Assembly: GCA_022661535.1 (NCBI GenBank)
Contig: JAKULF010000004.1
Span: 3,224,001-3,288,000 of the forward strand
Reading direction: 5' to 3'
DNA: 64,000 nt
Source: Eutypa lata
Taxonomy: Eukaryota; Ascomycota; Sordariomycetes; Xylariales; Diatrypaceae
Positions within the stretch are counted from its first letter, which is position 1. Every line of letters begins with the position of its first letter. Both the position numbers and the translations under genes were made by a program. Below, piece after piece: positions 24,074 to 37,000 of this stretch. The notes beneath the pieces were generated by a model. It was not told the origin of the DNA and did not search any database. It saw only the letters and a list, made by a program, of their open reading frames with translations.

Positions 24074-25348
24074 GATGATGAAGACTAGATAGGTGACTGG
24101 CTGACTGGTTGACTCTATATAGATTTATCACGAAAATATATTTATATCAAAAGTGCTCGTTTATATCGAAGTGTGTATACGTGTGTGTGTGCTCCGATAT
24201 AAACTTTATGTTGTGTTTGCTATTTGGACGATAGAAAAAGGGGAAAGGTGCCGACATTATATATATCGTAGCTGGTCTAATATGCTTGGAAGTATCAGGC
24301 CCATGCATTCTTTGTAGCAAGTAGAATCTTTCGGGTGGCCTTCCGAGCGGCCTTCTCTCTAGCAGCTTGTTCTTGAGCAGCTTTGTCTTGAGCAGCTTGG
24401 TCTCGAGCAGAGCAAGTTTAATGCCATTGTGAAGCTCACGCTAGTAGGATTGTAAGAAATCACCTTACGATTGTTTTTTTTTTGACTGACATTCATTAAG
24501 TCTACAATGAAAATATTTTACAAAGGAATAGTTACGTTAAGTAACTCGAACAATGGAATTGTTTCACGATTCTTACATCATCTGAAGGCATCAATGGATC
24601 ATGGACTATACTGTTATTAGCAAAATGGCCATACTCGGATATTAGATAGGGCCCGAAGGATAAAGAGCATTAGGGAGGCATCTCGCAACCTGGTCATAAC
24701 CGAAGCACCTGTGAACACATACAACATCGATAAGATAGGGACGAGCTGCAATATTGATCATTACGGGAATTCATTACGTCGAGCTCTTTTACTAGAGCTA
24801 CTTGGGGCTTTTCTACCGAACGTAGGTAGTACGTAGATAGACAAGCTCCCCTCTCCCCCCCTATCTCGCTGTGCCGTGTATGTATGCGTGCCTGCCGTCT
24901 TCACTTCTACCCTGTCTATTCTACAACGTATCTAGCCAGTGTCCTGAAGAGACAAACGACGACGACGCCACCGTCGCCGTCTATCAAACGGCTTGGGCGG
25001 CTAATAATAAGTATTTGAAGTATATGCTCAAGTTCCTCCACGGAACGTCATGAATCCCCCAAGACGGAAGAAGACACATGCAGACAAAAAAATGCAAGAA
25101 CGCCGCTGACCGACCACCCCCTAGAACTTGATGTGCTCCCTAACGAACCTCTATGCAAGAACACAACCGCCAGTAAAATAAATCATGATCAAAAGATAAG
25201 CGGAAAGCGTGGGCTCGTTAGGATTTCTTTTCCCGTCCCCCCATCCCAATAAAAACAAGAGCATTCATGAACTTTGCCCTACTACATCCGAGCTGAGTTG
25301 CCGGATTGAACCGAGAGGGTTTGGTGACATGTGAAGGGGAATCTTCTC
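24074..25348. other. intergenic 1.3 kb
   Basis: Between the 5' end of the ankyrin gene and the 3' end of kog1, both on the minus strand. Contains a 15-bp tandem repeat (separate entry). Frame 24871-25053 is not convincing. No RNA gene recognised. Confidence 0.5.
24362..24412 (-). repeat. 15-bp tandem repeat, Ala/Gln-rich in one frame
   Basis: Three and a bit diverged copies of a 15-bp unit (plus strand GCAGCTTGTTCTTGA type). On the minus strand one frame reads AARDQAAQDKAAQEQAARE, then a basic segment ending in a stop at about 24300. It looks like the end of a coiled-coil protein, but I found no upstream exons, so it may be a gene relic. Confidence 0.4.
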
Positions 25349-28300
25349 TCATAGAGATTTGAAATAGTCGCTGCCTCTCTCCGAGGCGCAGGTGAAGAGG
25401 TTGACGTGGTAATCGCCGCGCGCTGCGCAGCCTAGGATCATGCGGTGGGGGTGGAAGGCGGTGGCTGAAATGGGGGCCCCGCGGTTCTGTTGTAGGAAGC
25501 TAGAATACGGCTCCATCCGGGATAGCTCTGTCCCGTCGAGGTTAAAGACTTTGACAGTATGCGAAGACGTTCCCCTAGGAATTTCGTTAGTAATCGGGTA
25601 CGCAATAGGTGCGAAATATGGGAAACTTACACTGAGAACACTGGTAAGTGCTCATGGACGCTTGCTGTCCTGAGGGTATCGCTTGTCGCCTGGATCACCT
25701 GGAGTGGGCTGTCCATGCGGATGTCCCACAACTTGACCTTTCCATTCCGGCTAGCAGAGAGCAACTCGCGCTGCCCTCCTCGTTGCATGTGTACATTTCT
25801 TATCCACTGCCTGTCGGCATCGTCCTTCCACTTCTTGACCATCGATTCTTGCGGCCGGAGGCGTGTATCGAAAACCCTCACGGCGCCATCGCCAAAACCA
25901 GCAACAAAGAGATTGCCGGTCATTTGGTCAGATGTCAGTGATGTGACGCAAGAACCTGACCGAGCCGGTATATCCATGACGCACGTCTCATAAGCGGCTG
26001 CCCAAACTCGGATAACCCGGACATCGCCAGCAACTAGTACTCTGCCAGTAACTTGTTGCCAGTCAAACACCATTCCTGAGTTCACATTACTCGGAACCAT
26101 GTGGGTTAAAGCTCTCCAGGAGGATGCTAACTCTGTGGTCTTGTCGGAGTCGTAACCTCGGTAAACACGTATGACACCGTCCGACGAACCTGTCATCAAG
26201 AAACCCGTATCATCTTCATTAATGAATTTCATATCACTAATCTTGGACCCCTCGGGATTGCCGTTGGAAAATCGGTTCTGGCGGGTTTGCTTCTTCCAGT
26301 CCCAAACATGAACAGTATTGCCTTCGTCGGCTACTGCAAGGTGATCTTCAAATTGGTGGAAGGTCATCTTAGCTGGCTGGGCACCATTGTTCATGATGCA
26401 TAGCTGATTATTCCACTTATGGTTCCCGGCATATTGTTTTTGGGGCTGCGTTTCTCTGAGTATGTTGTCATTCCGTGATCTTCTCCAGAGGCGCTCGTTG
26501 TATTCTGTACTTCCCGGCTCCTCAGCTTCACTAGGCTTCATTTGCGGTTCACGGAAGTACTCGATTGACCAATCTAAGAATGAACTAGCAAGGGGCAAGG
26601 TCGGCTCATTGTTGAGTTTCCGCTCTTTGAAACTGCCTGAAATAGGCTCATTGGCTGTATGGTAACTAGCTTGCGGTCCTGATTGATCATTCTGCTCAGG
26701 CGGTGCAGTTCGCTCAACGGTGGACCTAAGCTTTTGCGAGGGACTTCGCATCACGCCGGATGACGATAGCGGACGGATTGATTCAGGCGACTTGTCTTCA
26801 CCCCACATACTTGGAAACAGATAGCTAGCGGTCCGTTTCAACAGACCAGGGGAAGGGAGCGGAGCATTGGGATCAGAGGTAGGAACACCCATGATACTGT
26901 TACGAGCGTTAGAAGATTGCTTCTTATGTCCAGGAGTCCGGCGGGCACGCTTTCGTATATCTTCCATCAAATTTTGGGCTTGTGCTCCGACGGAGGACGA
27001 TAGGAGCACATTGTGGACATAGTCGACAATTACGGTAGCATCACGCTGAACCTCTGGATGAGGATCGACAGTCAAAACAAGGATGTGTTTCCAACAGGCT
27101 GCGAATACTGTGTTATGCGAAAGGCCATGGGCGGTTGGCTTGATGCTTCCATCGGGGTTACGGTTCTCAGGTCGAGCATAGTGGAGTCCCATCCGCTGGT
27201 CGTAGCCGTCGTCCTTAGGGGGATACGATGAATATTCCTTTTCTTCAATCAATTGTTCGAAAGCGCTGACAATGAACTTGTTCTCATAGCGGAGGACAAA
27301 GTGAGAAAGAAAGACGAGCAACTCCTTGCGAACAAGGGGGCTTCCATCATTGGCCATGTCAAGTAACGTCCAGGCGATAGACTCCTCAATCCGGGCTACT
27401 TCGTCTGTCAAATCTGGGATGCCTAGGAACGTAGTCATGGCGTGGACAACAGCGGCTCGTACTTCGCAACATCGGTCTTTGGTCAATGCTGACAATTTAA
27501 TAGGCGCATTCTCCCTGATACCTTTCCATTTAGCTTCTGGCAAATCTTGCCATAGCTGACTTATGCATAGACAAGCCCATTGGCGTAACAGAAATTTCTT
27601 ATCATTTCTGAGATGGGCAAGACAGTACACCATGACGTCTGTCTGGTTACAGACGACCTGACCAGGCTTGTAATTTTTACAGAGCATAGCGAGGATGAAC
27701 GCGCACATTGCCTTGTGCTCATCGCTATCAACAACTGGCAAGCCTTCAGATGGTTTGAGTATGGAGAGGAAGTAGTTGTATCCACTGTCTTTGATAAGGT
27801 CTGGCTGGCATGAAATATCGACAGCAAGAACCCTTGTCCAGATGAAGACCATGACGGCCTTCAGCTCAGCAGCGGCAGACTGGAGTAACTTCAGCACATA
27901 CGGGAAGATGCCAATACTGAGGGCAAGTTGGACAGCCCAAGGACCCAAGTCTAAGAACTTTCCAAGTAATACTAGGGCGCGAACTCTGTGCTGTTGACTC
28001 AACAATACCTGCAGGACGACAGGAAGCTGCTCAGGTGGTTTTTGAAGATGAGCATTGCCTCTCATTAAATATATCTCAAAGGCGGTCAATTGCTCAGTGA
28101 AGAACGTCGAGCTTTGATATTCATATTCGATACCTTCACTCTCTTTCCTTTCCAGCATGGGTAGCTGGGCTAGAGCTAGGTCGACCGCAAGATCCCAGCT
28201 TTCCCAAAGCGGGTGCTGGTGTGTGTCTGGTAGTTCTGGATATGACTGGGGATGGCAACCGTACACTGTCATGATCCTCTGTGCTAATATGAAGTTTCGA

Positions 28301-30144
28301 AAAAGGGCGGCGACCATTAGGTCTTGTCGGAAGAATTTGCGAAAGAGGTGTCGAGGAAGAGACGTCCACGCGATTGTGTCGGTAATGGCAGTGAAAATCC
28401 AATTGAGTTCTCCCAGAGGCGTCCTCCTTTCCTGCAGCCTTCCGGGGAGCTTCTTAGCTCGCTCTGGTGATATATTAGTCCGTAAGGGGTTCTGTAAAAC
28501 GAAAAACCAGAGAGCCATCTCCACTGGCGTAGTCAAGCACGCCGTGAAGAGATCAGCGGGAAGTAGAGGATTTGTGGGGAGATTCTCTTTGACGGCACAA
28601 GCCGCCAGATGGAGGTAGGAGCGGTACTTGACCTTCTCGTAATTCGGGTCAGCCGCAGCATTAGCTTCTTCCTCCTCTTCGTGCTTCTCGACGAATCGGT
28701 GATAGTTGTTGAGGATGTTTCCAGCTTCGGAACAGTCCCAAACAAAGATGGTGGGCGCTTGGAGCCACTGTTGAAGGTCGTAGAGGGAGATAGGAATGTA
28801 TTGAGTATAATTCTTGTTGAAGACCCAGATCTCCCCTGACGCTGTAGGCTTGGGAACTCCGTGGCCATTGTAGTGCAAGAGAACTCGCTCATCTTTCGCA
28901 TTCCTCCGAAGTGATATACAGAATTTCTTGGTTTCTTCGACGGAGGGATCCAGATACTGCTTATATCTCGTTCGCACAGAGATGTTCTCGTACTGCTGTT
29001 GAAGGTTCTTTCCTATAGTCTCTAGCGCCTTTGTCGCCGGTGGTACGAAGGGGTCGGTCCAGGCTTCAAGCTTAGCTCCCGGACTCGTCTTAAGTTGATC
29101 CGGTGGCTCAACGCCGATATTCAAGCAGACGGCCAAAGCAGCGGAGACAGTTTTTAAGCGGTCCCGCATGCGCCAATCTTCAATTTCGTAGTTGGGTAAC
29201 TTGGGCTGGCCCGTCGTTTCATGCCGTCTGTCGGTGAAGTACATGTACCAGTTCTTTTTAAAGGATTAGCAATCTAAGACCAAACGTGTATGATAAAGGA
29301 TTGTATTCTTCCTGATAGCATTTGCTGAGCGAAAGACAGATTGCGCAATATGAGAGGTATCCTCCATGTAATACAAGCTGTGATGATGACGGCAACATGT
29401 AACAAGGGGAAATGAACTGAACAAGCAATGACGTAAAATGAAACGTACGATAGCTAACTGGGACACAAAATCGGACTGATAGTGGTCCTCGAAGCCGTGG
29501 CGTGCGCCCCATTCGTGTATCTCTTCGTCCGGACTAGTAATGGACTCCTCCTGGCGCATTATATGTTCGCTCTTAGATCGCAGCAACGGTGGCTTTTGAG
29601 GTCGTCTCGAACGGTCTTGATTAGATCCTTCGTGAGATGTGACGATAGAAAGCGTGTTCCTATTTTTATACCCGGGGGCGCTTGATGGGCGGCGATCAGC
29701 ATCTGATTGCTCGGCTTCGTTAGGCGGCTGCGAGGAATAAGTATGTGATCGCGACTGGGAATTTCCATTAGTCAACTCGGGTGGATGCGAATTTGCTGAC
29801 GGGCCTCCATTGCGTTGAGGCTGCGGGTGAGATCGGCCATTTATGACTGAACCATTGATCCCGTTAGAGACCACGCGAGGGGCCATGGTAGCAGAAGAGG
29901 ACGAGGTATTAGTTCCCGCTAAAGGATTCGAGGTGCGACGTGACTGATGTGACGATAGTGATGCGGCGGTGGCGGTAGCGCCAGCAGGTGGCATCTGCTG
30001 GTTGTAATCATTGTTGTGATTCTGATTTCGGTTGTAGTTGGGGTTGGAGTACTGGGCAGCAATGTACGCATCGTATTGTTGCTGCTGCGGCTGCGGCGGA
30101 GGCTGCTGGCTTTGGTGTTGTTGATGAGCTGCGACGGCGGTCAT
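25349..30144 (-). CDS. kog1: TORC1 subunit Kog1 / Raptor
   Basis: Three exons, 30144-29449, 29253-25631 and 25574-25349, give 1514 residues, as expected for fungal Kog1. Residues 1-232 are a fungal-specific Gln/Asn/Ser-rich extension. The Raptor N-terminal conserved caspase-like domain begins at YMYFTDRRHET (about 235); it includes LLHYNGHGVPKPT (about 359-368) and IFVWDCSEAGNIL (about 401-413). A central HEAT-repeat region follows (LLRQWACLCISQLW, ELLVFLSHFVLRYENKF), then a linker, and C-terminal WD40 repeats (VADEGNTVHVWDW, RELLSASRNGKVKLWDI) that finish in the last exon (VKVFNLDG, ATAFHPHRMILGCAARGDYH). Kog1 presents substrates to the TOR kinase at the vacuole in nutrient signalling. The last intron is only 56 nt. 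The start is the first ATG of the Gln-rich exon. Confidence 0.96.
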
Positions 30145-33100
30145 TTTGAAGGATCATGAATTAATGGGAGGAAAAATCAGCTTGGGAAGAAAATCATATT
30201 ACGAGATTATTTAGGCGTATTATGTGAAGATTATTATGATTTACTACCGATTAACCGGGATGGGGAACAGGCGAAGGCTACCTAATGTATGATTGATTGA
30301 CGATGGGTTGGCGATGATGATGAGCTGGCTAGCTGCTGATGTATGTATATTAAGACATTAAGACGTTGAGACATCAAATTACATACTGAGTAGTAGTAGG
30401 TAATAGGTAGCCCAGCTGGGATGAGGCAAAAGGTTCCAAAGTTGCGGGTGGGTGACGCGATGCGCTTACAATATACATGCAAGTAGCAATAACGGATGTA
30501 CCCCATGTACGGCTTATAAGCGTGTACTGCGTCACTCGTATCAATGTTTGTAGGCGCCAAGGGCAAACTTTGGTAACTAAAGGGTATCGATAGCTATCGG
30601 GCTTATGGATGTCTACTTAGTCCAAAGTATCTCGGCAGACCCCAATTACCGTATGATTGATTGGAACCTTTTAAGTTTAAAATGGATTTCTGATTGGTTT
30701 AGGTCCATTTCAATATGCACCTTAATGGTCTTAACACCATTTGACAACATTACAATGTTACATAACTACATACATGGTAGGACTAAACAGCATCCAAGGC
30801 AAACAGAACAGAACATCGAGTAATGAATGAATAGAAGTGCTAAGAGCAAACTTAAAAAAGCATTCCCTTCACCCGTACGAAGTAAAGTATATAAATGGCT
30901 TCAATGGATTTACTATTATTATTCTATCGTCACTTACGTATTATACCCTGACCATATGTATTGCACATAGCCAGATTACAGAGCATGACGGTGTAGTTAT
31001 ATTTATGTACATGGGCAGTTGAACGTTGTCGGGAGCCTTGTGCAATACCTGCGCGCACCAGCCTAACCCATCCATGATTTCAAAGCTGCTTGGTTAGGTA
31101 TTAAGTAAGGATTCAATGAATTTGTCATGCGACTAACACATGTATCGAACTCACCTACAGAAAACGACCGTAGAAACGTTGGGCGCACCTTATCATGGAT
31201 GATAAGAAGAGCCGGCCATTCCTGCACTTGCATATTCACCGCACCTACGCACCAGGATGATGATCTTTTTGGTTGAAGCCAAAGTTGGCAGTGCGATGCG
31301 TCGATGTAATCCATGCAAGTCGGTGTGAGATTTGACATCTCATCAAACTCTCTCTCTCTCTACCTACCAAATGGCCCGCCACAATGTGACCCCTCCATGC
31401 GGATATACTACCTAGGTATGTAACCTCAGACCTTTGATGTTGGTGACAACACGATTTTCTTGTTTTACTCTGGTGTCTTGGTAGGTATTGAGTAATGTAT
31501 AGTGTATTTTGGAAGTTAAAAAGTGATTTGGTATTCGATATGGTTGCTTAGGATAGAAGATCTAAATAAAGATTTCAGTATGGGGATTTATATTGAAGGT
31601 TCTCGAGATCTAACCTGGAAAAGGAGTCGGGTTTAAATTGGCAACGTGCCCGGTTAATTCTGGGGATCTGGGCTAAGTGGGGTATAATTGTTTCAGAGTT
31701 GCTCTTTGGGAAGCGTCCTCTCGGGGGAATCACAACTGCTCGGCCAGTTCAGGGGTGCAGACGGACCATCGGGCATTTGGTGTGTATGTTTTGATAGTCA
31801 GATTACCATCCCCCTATCACGAAGAGTCAGATTGTTTCTCTTAGGTTTTAGTATTCATAAAGGCGTACATGATGTACGTACGTAGTAAATTTAGATAGAG
31901 TGGTTGCCTTTATCAGGGGTGACATAAAAGTATATAATGTATCTACATTGGAAACCTGACCACTACCTACATAATCACACGTAGCAATCCCATTCTGAGT
32001 TAACTATGTCAATGCCGGTTCTAAACTCTGCATGTTGTGAATTTTAGTTAATATACGGGCAGACGGCTTTCCTTCTAGATTGCTTCTATGCTGCTCTAGG
32101 GTTGCTATGAGCGGCCGTTCTCTGTACCCCAGTTTGATAGCAAATCACTTGGCCCTAGGCTGATACCTGTTATAAATAGGTGAGGTAGTTTCCACGTGCA
32201 TACATAAAAAGATATCATTGCTATAGGCTATGGGCCTTAATCCTATAGCTTCTCTATAAGCATAGTTGCATAAAGTTCATTGCATTCTATCGGCCTCCGA
32301 AGCCCTAGAACAAAGTATAGGCATTCATATCATTCTTAGCTTTTGCGCTTGCTCTAGATATTCTTTGCATGAATACCTAGTTAACAGATTCGTCATTCAA
32401 CGATTGCGAGGCAATTGTACTTATATAAATACAATGTGTTTTATTCTATGAACGGTTAGTATGCCTCCTTAGCTAGTCCGAGATCAGTTTGCCTTAATTT
32501 GGACCCGCTCAGGGAGAGTCGACGGGTTTAGTGCTAGAAACACCAAATCCAATCAGAGAATCCCAATGAAGTGCCCAGGAGGTTAGACAGCCGAATAAAG
32601 ATGAGGCTTGTATGGTACCTACATAAGTATATCTATAGGTCAGGGGTAACTTCACGATCTAAGAATCCAACTAAAGATGAAGGTCAACATACAGTACATA
32701 CATAGGTAGCCAATGCAGAGATAGGTAGGTACACGGTTAAAACAGACTGAGAGAAGATTGAGAAAGGGCCTCTACATTTTAATATTGTGTTATTCACTTG
32801 TGTTGTTACATATTTACCTCCTAGGTATCCAGTATGTACGAAGTACCCATCCTACCATCACAACCTTGAACCCTCCAAATGTGACAATCCCGGTCGGGGG
32901 TTGGGCTAGGATAGTGCCCGTCATAAACACATATACCTACATACATACATACGTAGTGGAATAGTTAGTAACTAGAGGTAGTTGTTAGGATTCTGGAAAT
33001 TTTTGGTATCTCAATCCATTGATCCCCAACCTCGTCACCTGCAACCTTCCATCCATTTCTCATTTCACTCATCCTATCACCGAGGTTGGTGTCGTTCTTT

Positions 33101-34009
33101 TGATATTTTATTCTAAAAAATTTGCCCCTTCTTTTTCCTTTTTCTGTTGTGGCTGGGTTCGACGTCAACCCAAGTTGTGCCGGTAATAAGCATATTGCAG
33201 TCGTTACTGCATTAGGTACTTGCTGTATAGGCAATCCTATGTACCTACATTAGATTTACCTTAGCAGAATTAATCACTGGTGCTGTATTATTTTTTATTT
33301 TCTTAGTTATTCATATCTGGCCTGGCACTCAACCCGTCCCGATACAGCAGTAACTTCAAGGGACCAACCGTTGCAACGACCAACTCGATATCGATAATTT
33401 CGAAGACGGATCAATTCTTCAATCATCTAGTTACCTAACGTACTGTTACGACCAAACCTAACGAGAAAGAGAGCAAACGATAGCTGTCTCAATTGTCGAT
33501 CCAATACTTTTTAGTTCATCTCTCCTCACGTTCCTATCCTAAACCTCTTTCACTTATGTGTAACTCTTCAGCGCTTCCAAAGTGAACGCTAGAGTGCATC
33601 TTTTTAGTACAATTGCGACAAGGCCCTTTGGCTTGCTTCATTGCGCATTCACATTGGATCGACCATTAAGGCCCTGCGAGAACCTGCGCAACAAACGGTT
33701 ATTTATTCCATCAAGCTATTAAGATAATTATTCAACAAAGTTTATATTATTATATTCATGTTGCCGACACTGACCCCGACCCCAACCTTCTCACCAATCA
33801 ACCCATACAATCGTTGCAAACCTGCAATCAAGCTTTCCCTGCTGTTAGCTGTCTAGCCCTGTCGCCGTCGCTGTTACTCTCCCCTTTTGTCGCACACGCT
33901 TTGTGACAAAACCTATCCGTAACGCCCCCCTACCCGCCGTGAAGAAGAAAACGCCGGTTCGTTTGCACATTGTCGCCATCCTGCTAGGGGAGCCTGGCTT
34001 GAGTTCGCC
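30145..34009. other. intergenic 3.9 kb between divergent kog1 and kelch genes
   Basis: The longest gene-free stretch. No frame over about 90 codons and no resemblance to known proteins. TACCTA/TAGGTA-type motifs are frequent (31365, 31411, 32616, 32724, 32932, 33240). The last 650 nt are pyrimidine-rich and probably the long 5' leader and promoter of the kelch gene. Confidence 0.55.
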
Positions 34010-37000
34010 ATGGCGTTCCTATTCAAGTCCAAGAACAAGGATAGGCACGCGCAGCCTCGAGACGGCCCTCCCCCCGGCCCTGCTGGCCGTGTTGTCAGAG
34101 ATGAGAAGAATTCGGGCACACGTTCTACTCCGACAGGAAGTGTGAATTCTTTCGATGAGGCGGGCACTCCAAGCCCAGATGTGGAAAAGTATAATGCACG
34201 CCGCGCACAACAACAGGAGCAGTCACAGCCAGTGCAACAGCCATATCAACAATCAGCGCCTCAATCTCAACAGACCAGTGATTTACCTGTGAGTTCTGAC
34301 CAGGTATTTGTTTTGCGCTTTGTATTTTCTCGCTCCAATAGATTGAATAGTCTAACTCTTCTCCAAGTTCCGTAACCAGCAACCCCAAAATCCCAATGCC
34401 TCGCTATACCCATGGTCGCAACGGAGACTAGCATTTGCCTCGTCCATCCCGAGTCCCTTCCCAAGATATGGAGCTGCCGTCAATGCTGTGTCGTCTAAGG
34501 AAGGCGACATTTATGTCATGGGCGGCTTGATCAACAGCTCAACTGTAAAGGGTGATTTGTGGTTGATTGAAGCTGGAGGAAATATGACATGCTATCCGCT
34601 AGCCACGACTGCTGAGGGACCCGGACCTCGTGTCGGGCACGCCTCGCTTCTCGTGGGAAATGCATTTATTGTCTATGGAGGTGATACAAAGATCGATGAG
34701 TTGGACGTCCTAGACGAGACACTTTACTTGCTCAACACCTGTAAGACGATCGCACTCCTGTTGGTTTAATTGGTAGGTGGAAATAGCTGACATCACCTCG
34801 TAGCCACCAGACAATGGTCAAGAGCTCTGCCCGCCGGGCCTCGACCATCGGGTCGCTATGGCCATTCTCTCAACATTATTGGGTCGAAAATATACATATT
34901 TGGAGGTCAAGTGGAGGGCTATTTCATGAATGATCTTGTCACATTCGATCTCAACCAGCTGCAGATGCCCAACAACAAATGGGAGATTCTCATTGAAAAT
35001 AGTGATACTACTGGCGAGGGGCCAACGAAGATCCCACCCGCTAGAACCAATCATTCCGTTGTCACTTACAATGACAAGATGTATCTGTAAGTAATTATCT
35101 TGTCATCAAATCTTTTAACACATGCTCATTATCTACTAGGTTTGGGGGTACGAATGGTTTCCAGTGGTTCAACGATGTGTGGTGTTATGACCCTGCCGCA
35201 AATACATGGGAGCAGTTGGACTGCATTGGCTACATACCCGTTCCAAGAGAAGGGCATGCGGCCTCGTTGGTGGATAATGTAATGTACATCTTTGGTGGTC
35301 GTACAGAAGAAGGTGTAGATTTAGGAGACTTGGCTGCCTTTCGCATTTCTTCACGGCGCTGGTACACCTTCCAGAACATGGGCCCTTCGCCGTCTCCCCG
35401 CTCAGGCCATAGTATGACTGCTGTCGGCAAGTCGGTCGTTGTCGTTGGAGGAGAGCCTAGCTCTGCAACCAACCAGGTCAACGATCTCTCGATCGCCTAC
35501 GTTCTAGACACGAGTAAAATACGATACCCCAACGATGCTCAGATCCAATCAGCGAACCAGAAAACGCAACAGGGCCGGCGACCAAGTAACGATACACCCA
35601 CTGGTAGTCGGCCTCCGTCATCTCGCGATGGCTCTATTCCTCCAGATCAGAGGAGACTAATAGTGGGAGGAGCCCAAGGCAGTCCAACCAACAGCTCCGC
35701 CAAGGGGCAAGGTGGACTCGACAACCACGCACACCCTCCAGTCAGTAATGGAATCTCTAAGTTACCGAGAGCCGCAGGTACCTCGACTCCATCAGGACCT
35801 CCGCCGCCAGGGCAAGCTCCCAAACCAGGCGTCAGCGCAAACCCCAACGCTCGCCCTAGAAACGCGTCCATTGAACGAATTGAGAAAGAAGCTGCCAGGT
35901 CTCGCTCGCCAAGCCTCAACGGTCAAGCCCAGTCGCCTACGCCACGCGACCCTGCCAAGGAAGTAGTCGCTCCCGCAATCAACGGGCGACGCACACCAAA
36001 CCAGCAAGGACAACGTGCTGCTCCGAGGGTCGAAAGCGAAAACGTCGAGGTGTCCAAGTCCCGACCCTCCCGCCCTATCCGAAGCCAAGGTTCAGTCGAT
36101 AGCAGTACAGAGCCTGCTCTTAAGAATGTGGTGCCTCGGCCAGCATCCCCACCACCACCTACCCGGCAAGCAAGCAACCCTCTATCTCGAAGAGGGTCTA
36201 ACAGGAACTCGCAAACAGTTACTCTACTTAAGGAGCTAGATTCTTCCCGGAATCGAAATGCGTGGTATGCGTCAGAGCTCGAGCTCGCTCGAAAAGCCGG
36301 TTATGTCTCAACCGCTTCGCTCAGCCCTGCGCTAGATGGTCGAACTGCGGAGACCTTCGACGACGATGATAAACCGCTTATCGAGGCGCTTTTGGCAATG
36401 AGACAAGAGCTGGCCAATGTCCAGAGCTCGGTTGACAAGCAAGCGATTTTAGCAGCCAAGCAGATAGCGGAAGCCGAAAGGCAACGTGACGCTGCAGTTC
36501 GAGAAGCTGCCTACGCCAAAGCCAAGATGGCTGCCCATACTGGAAGCGCTGCCAGCACCCCGCAACTGGATAGTGATGCCGATGCGGTCAACGGTGATCG
36601 CTCCACGGACTTGAGCCGCAAACTCGCGTCAGCTCTTACCATTCAGAAAGACCTTCAAACTAGCTTAACACGCATCAACTCGGAGCTTGAATCGGAAAGG
36701 CGTGCACGTCAACTGGCAGATGAGACCTCGAATGCTGCGCAGAAGAGAATGGTAGATCTAGAAGGCTACAAGCAGCAAACGTCGTTGGAGCTTGAGAGTT
36801 TAAGAGCTGAATTGCATATGGCGCAACGCGAAGCACGTGAGCACTCGATTGCCAGTGCCGAAGCCCAGGCCGGTTTGCAGCTTTTACGTGTTGAGCAAAG
36901 CGATCTACAATCTAAATTGAAGGAGGCCACCGGGGGCCGTGAAGAGCATGAACAGTCCCTCATCTCGTTGAGAGATGCCGTCAGTGCATCAGCAGACTTG

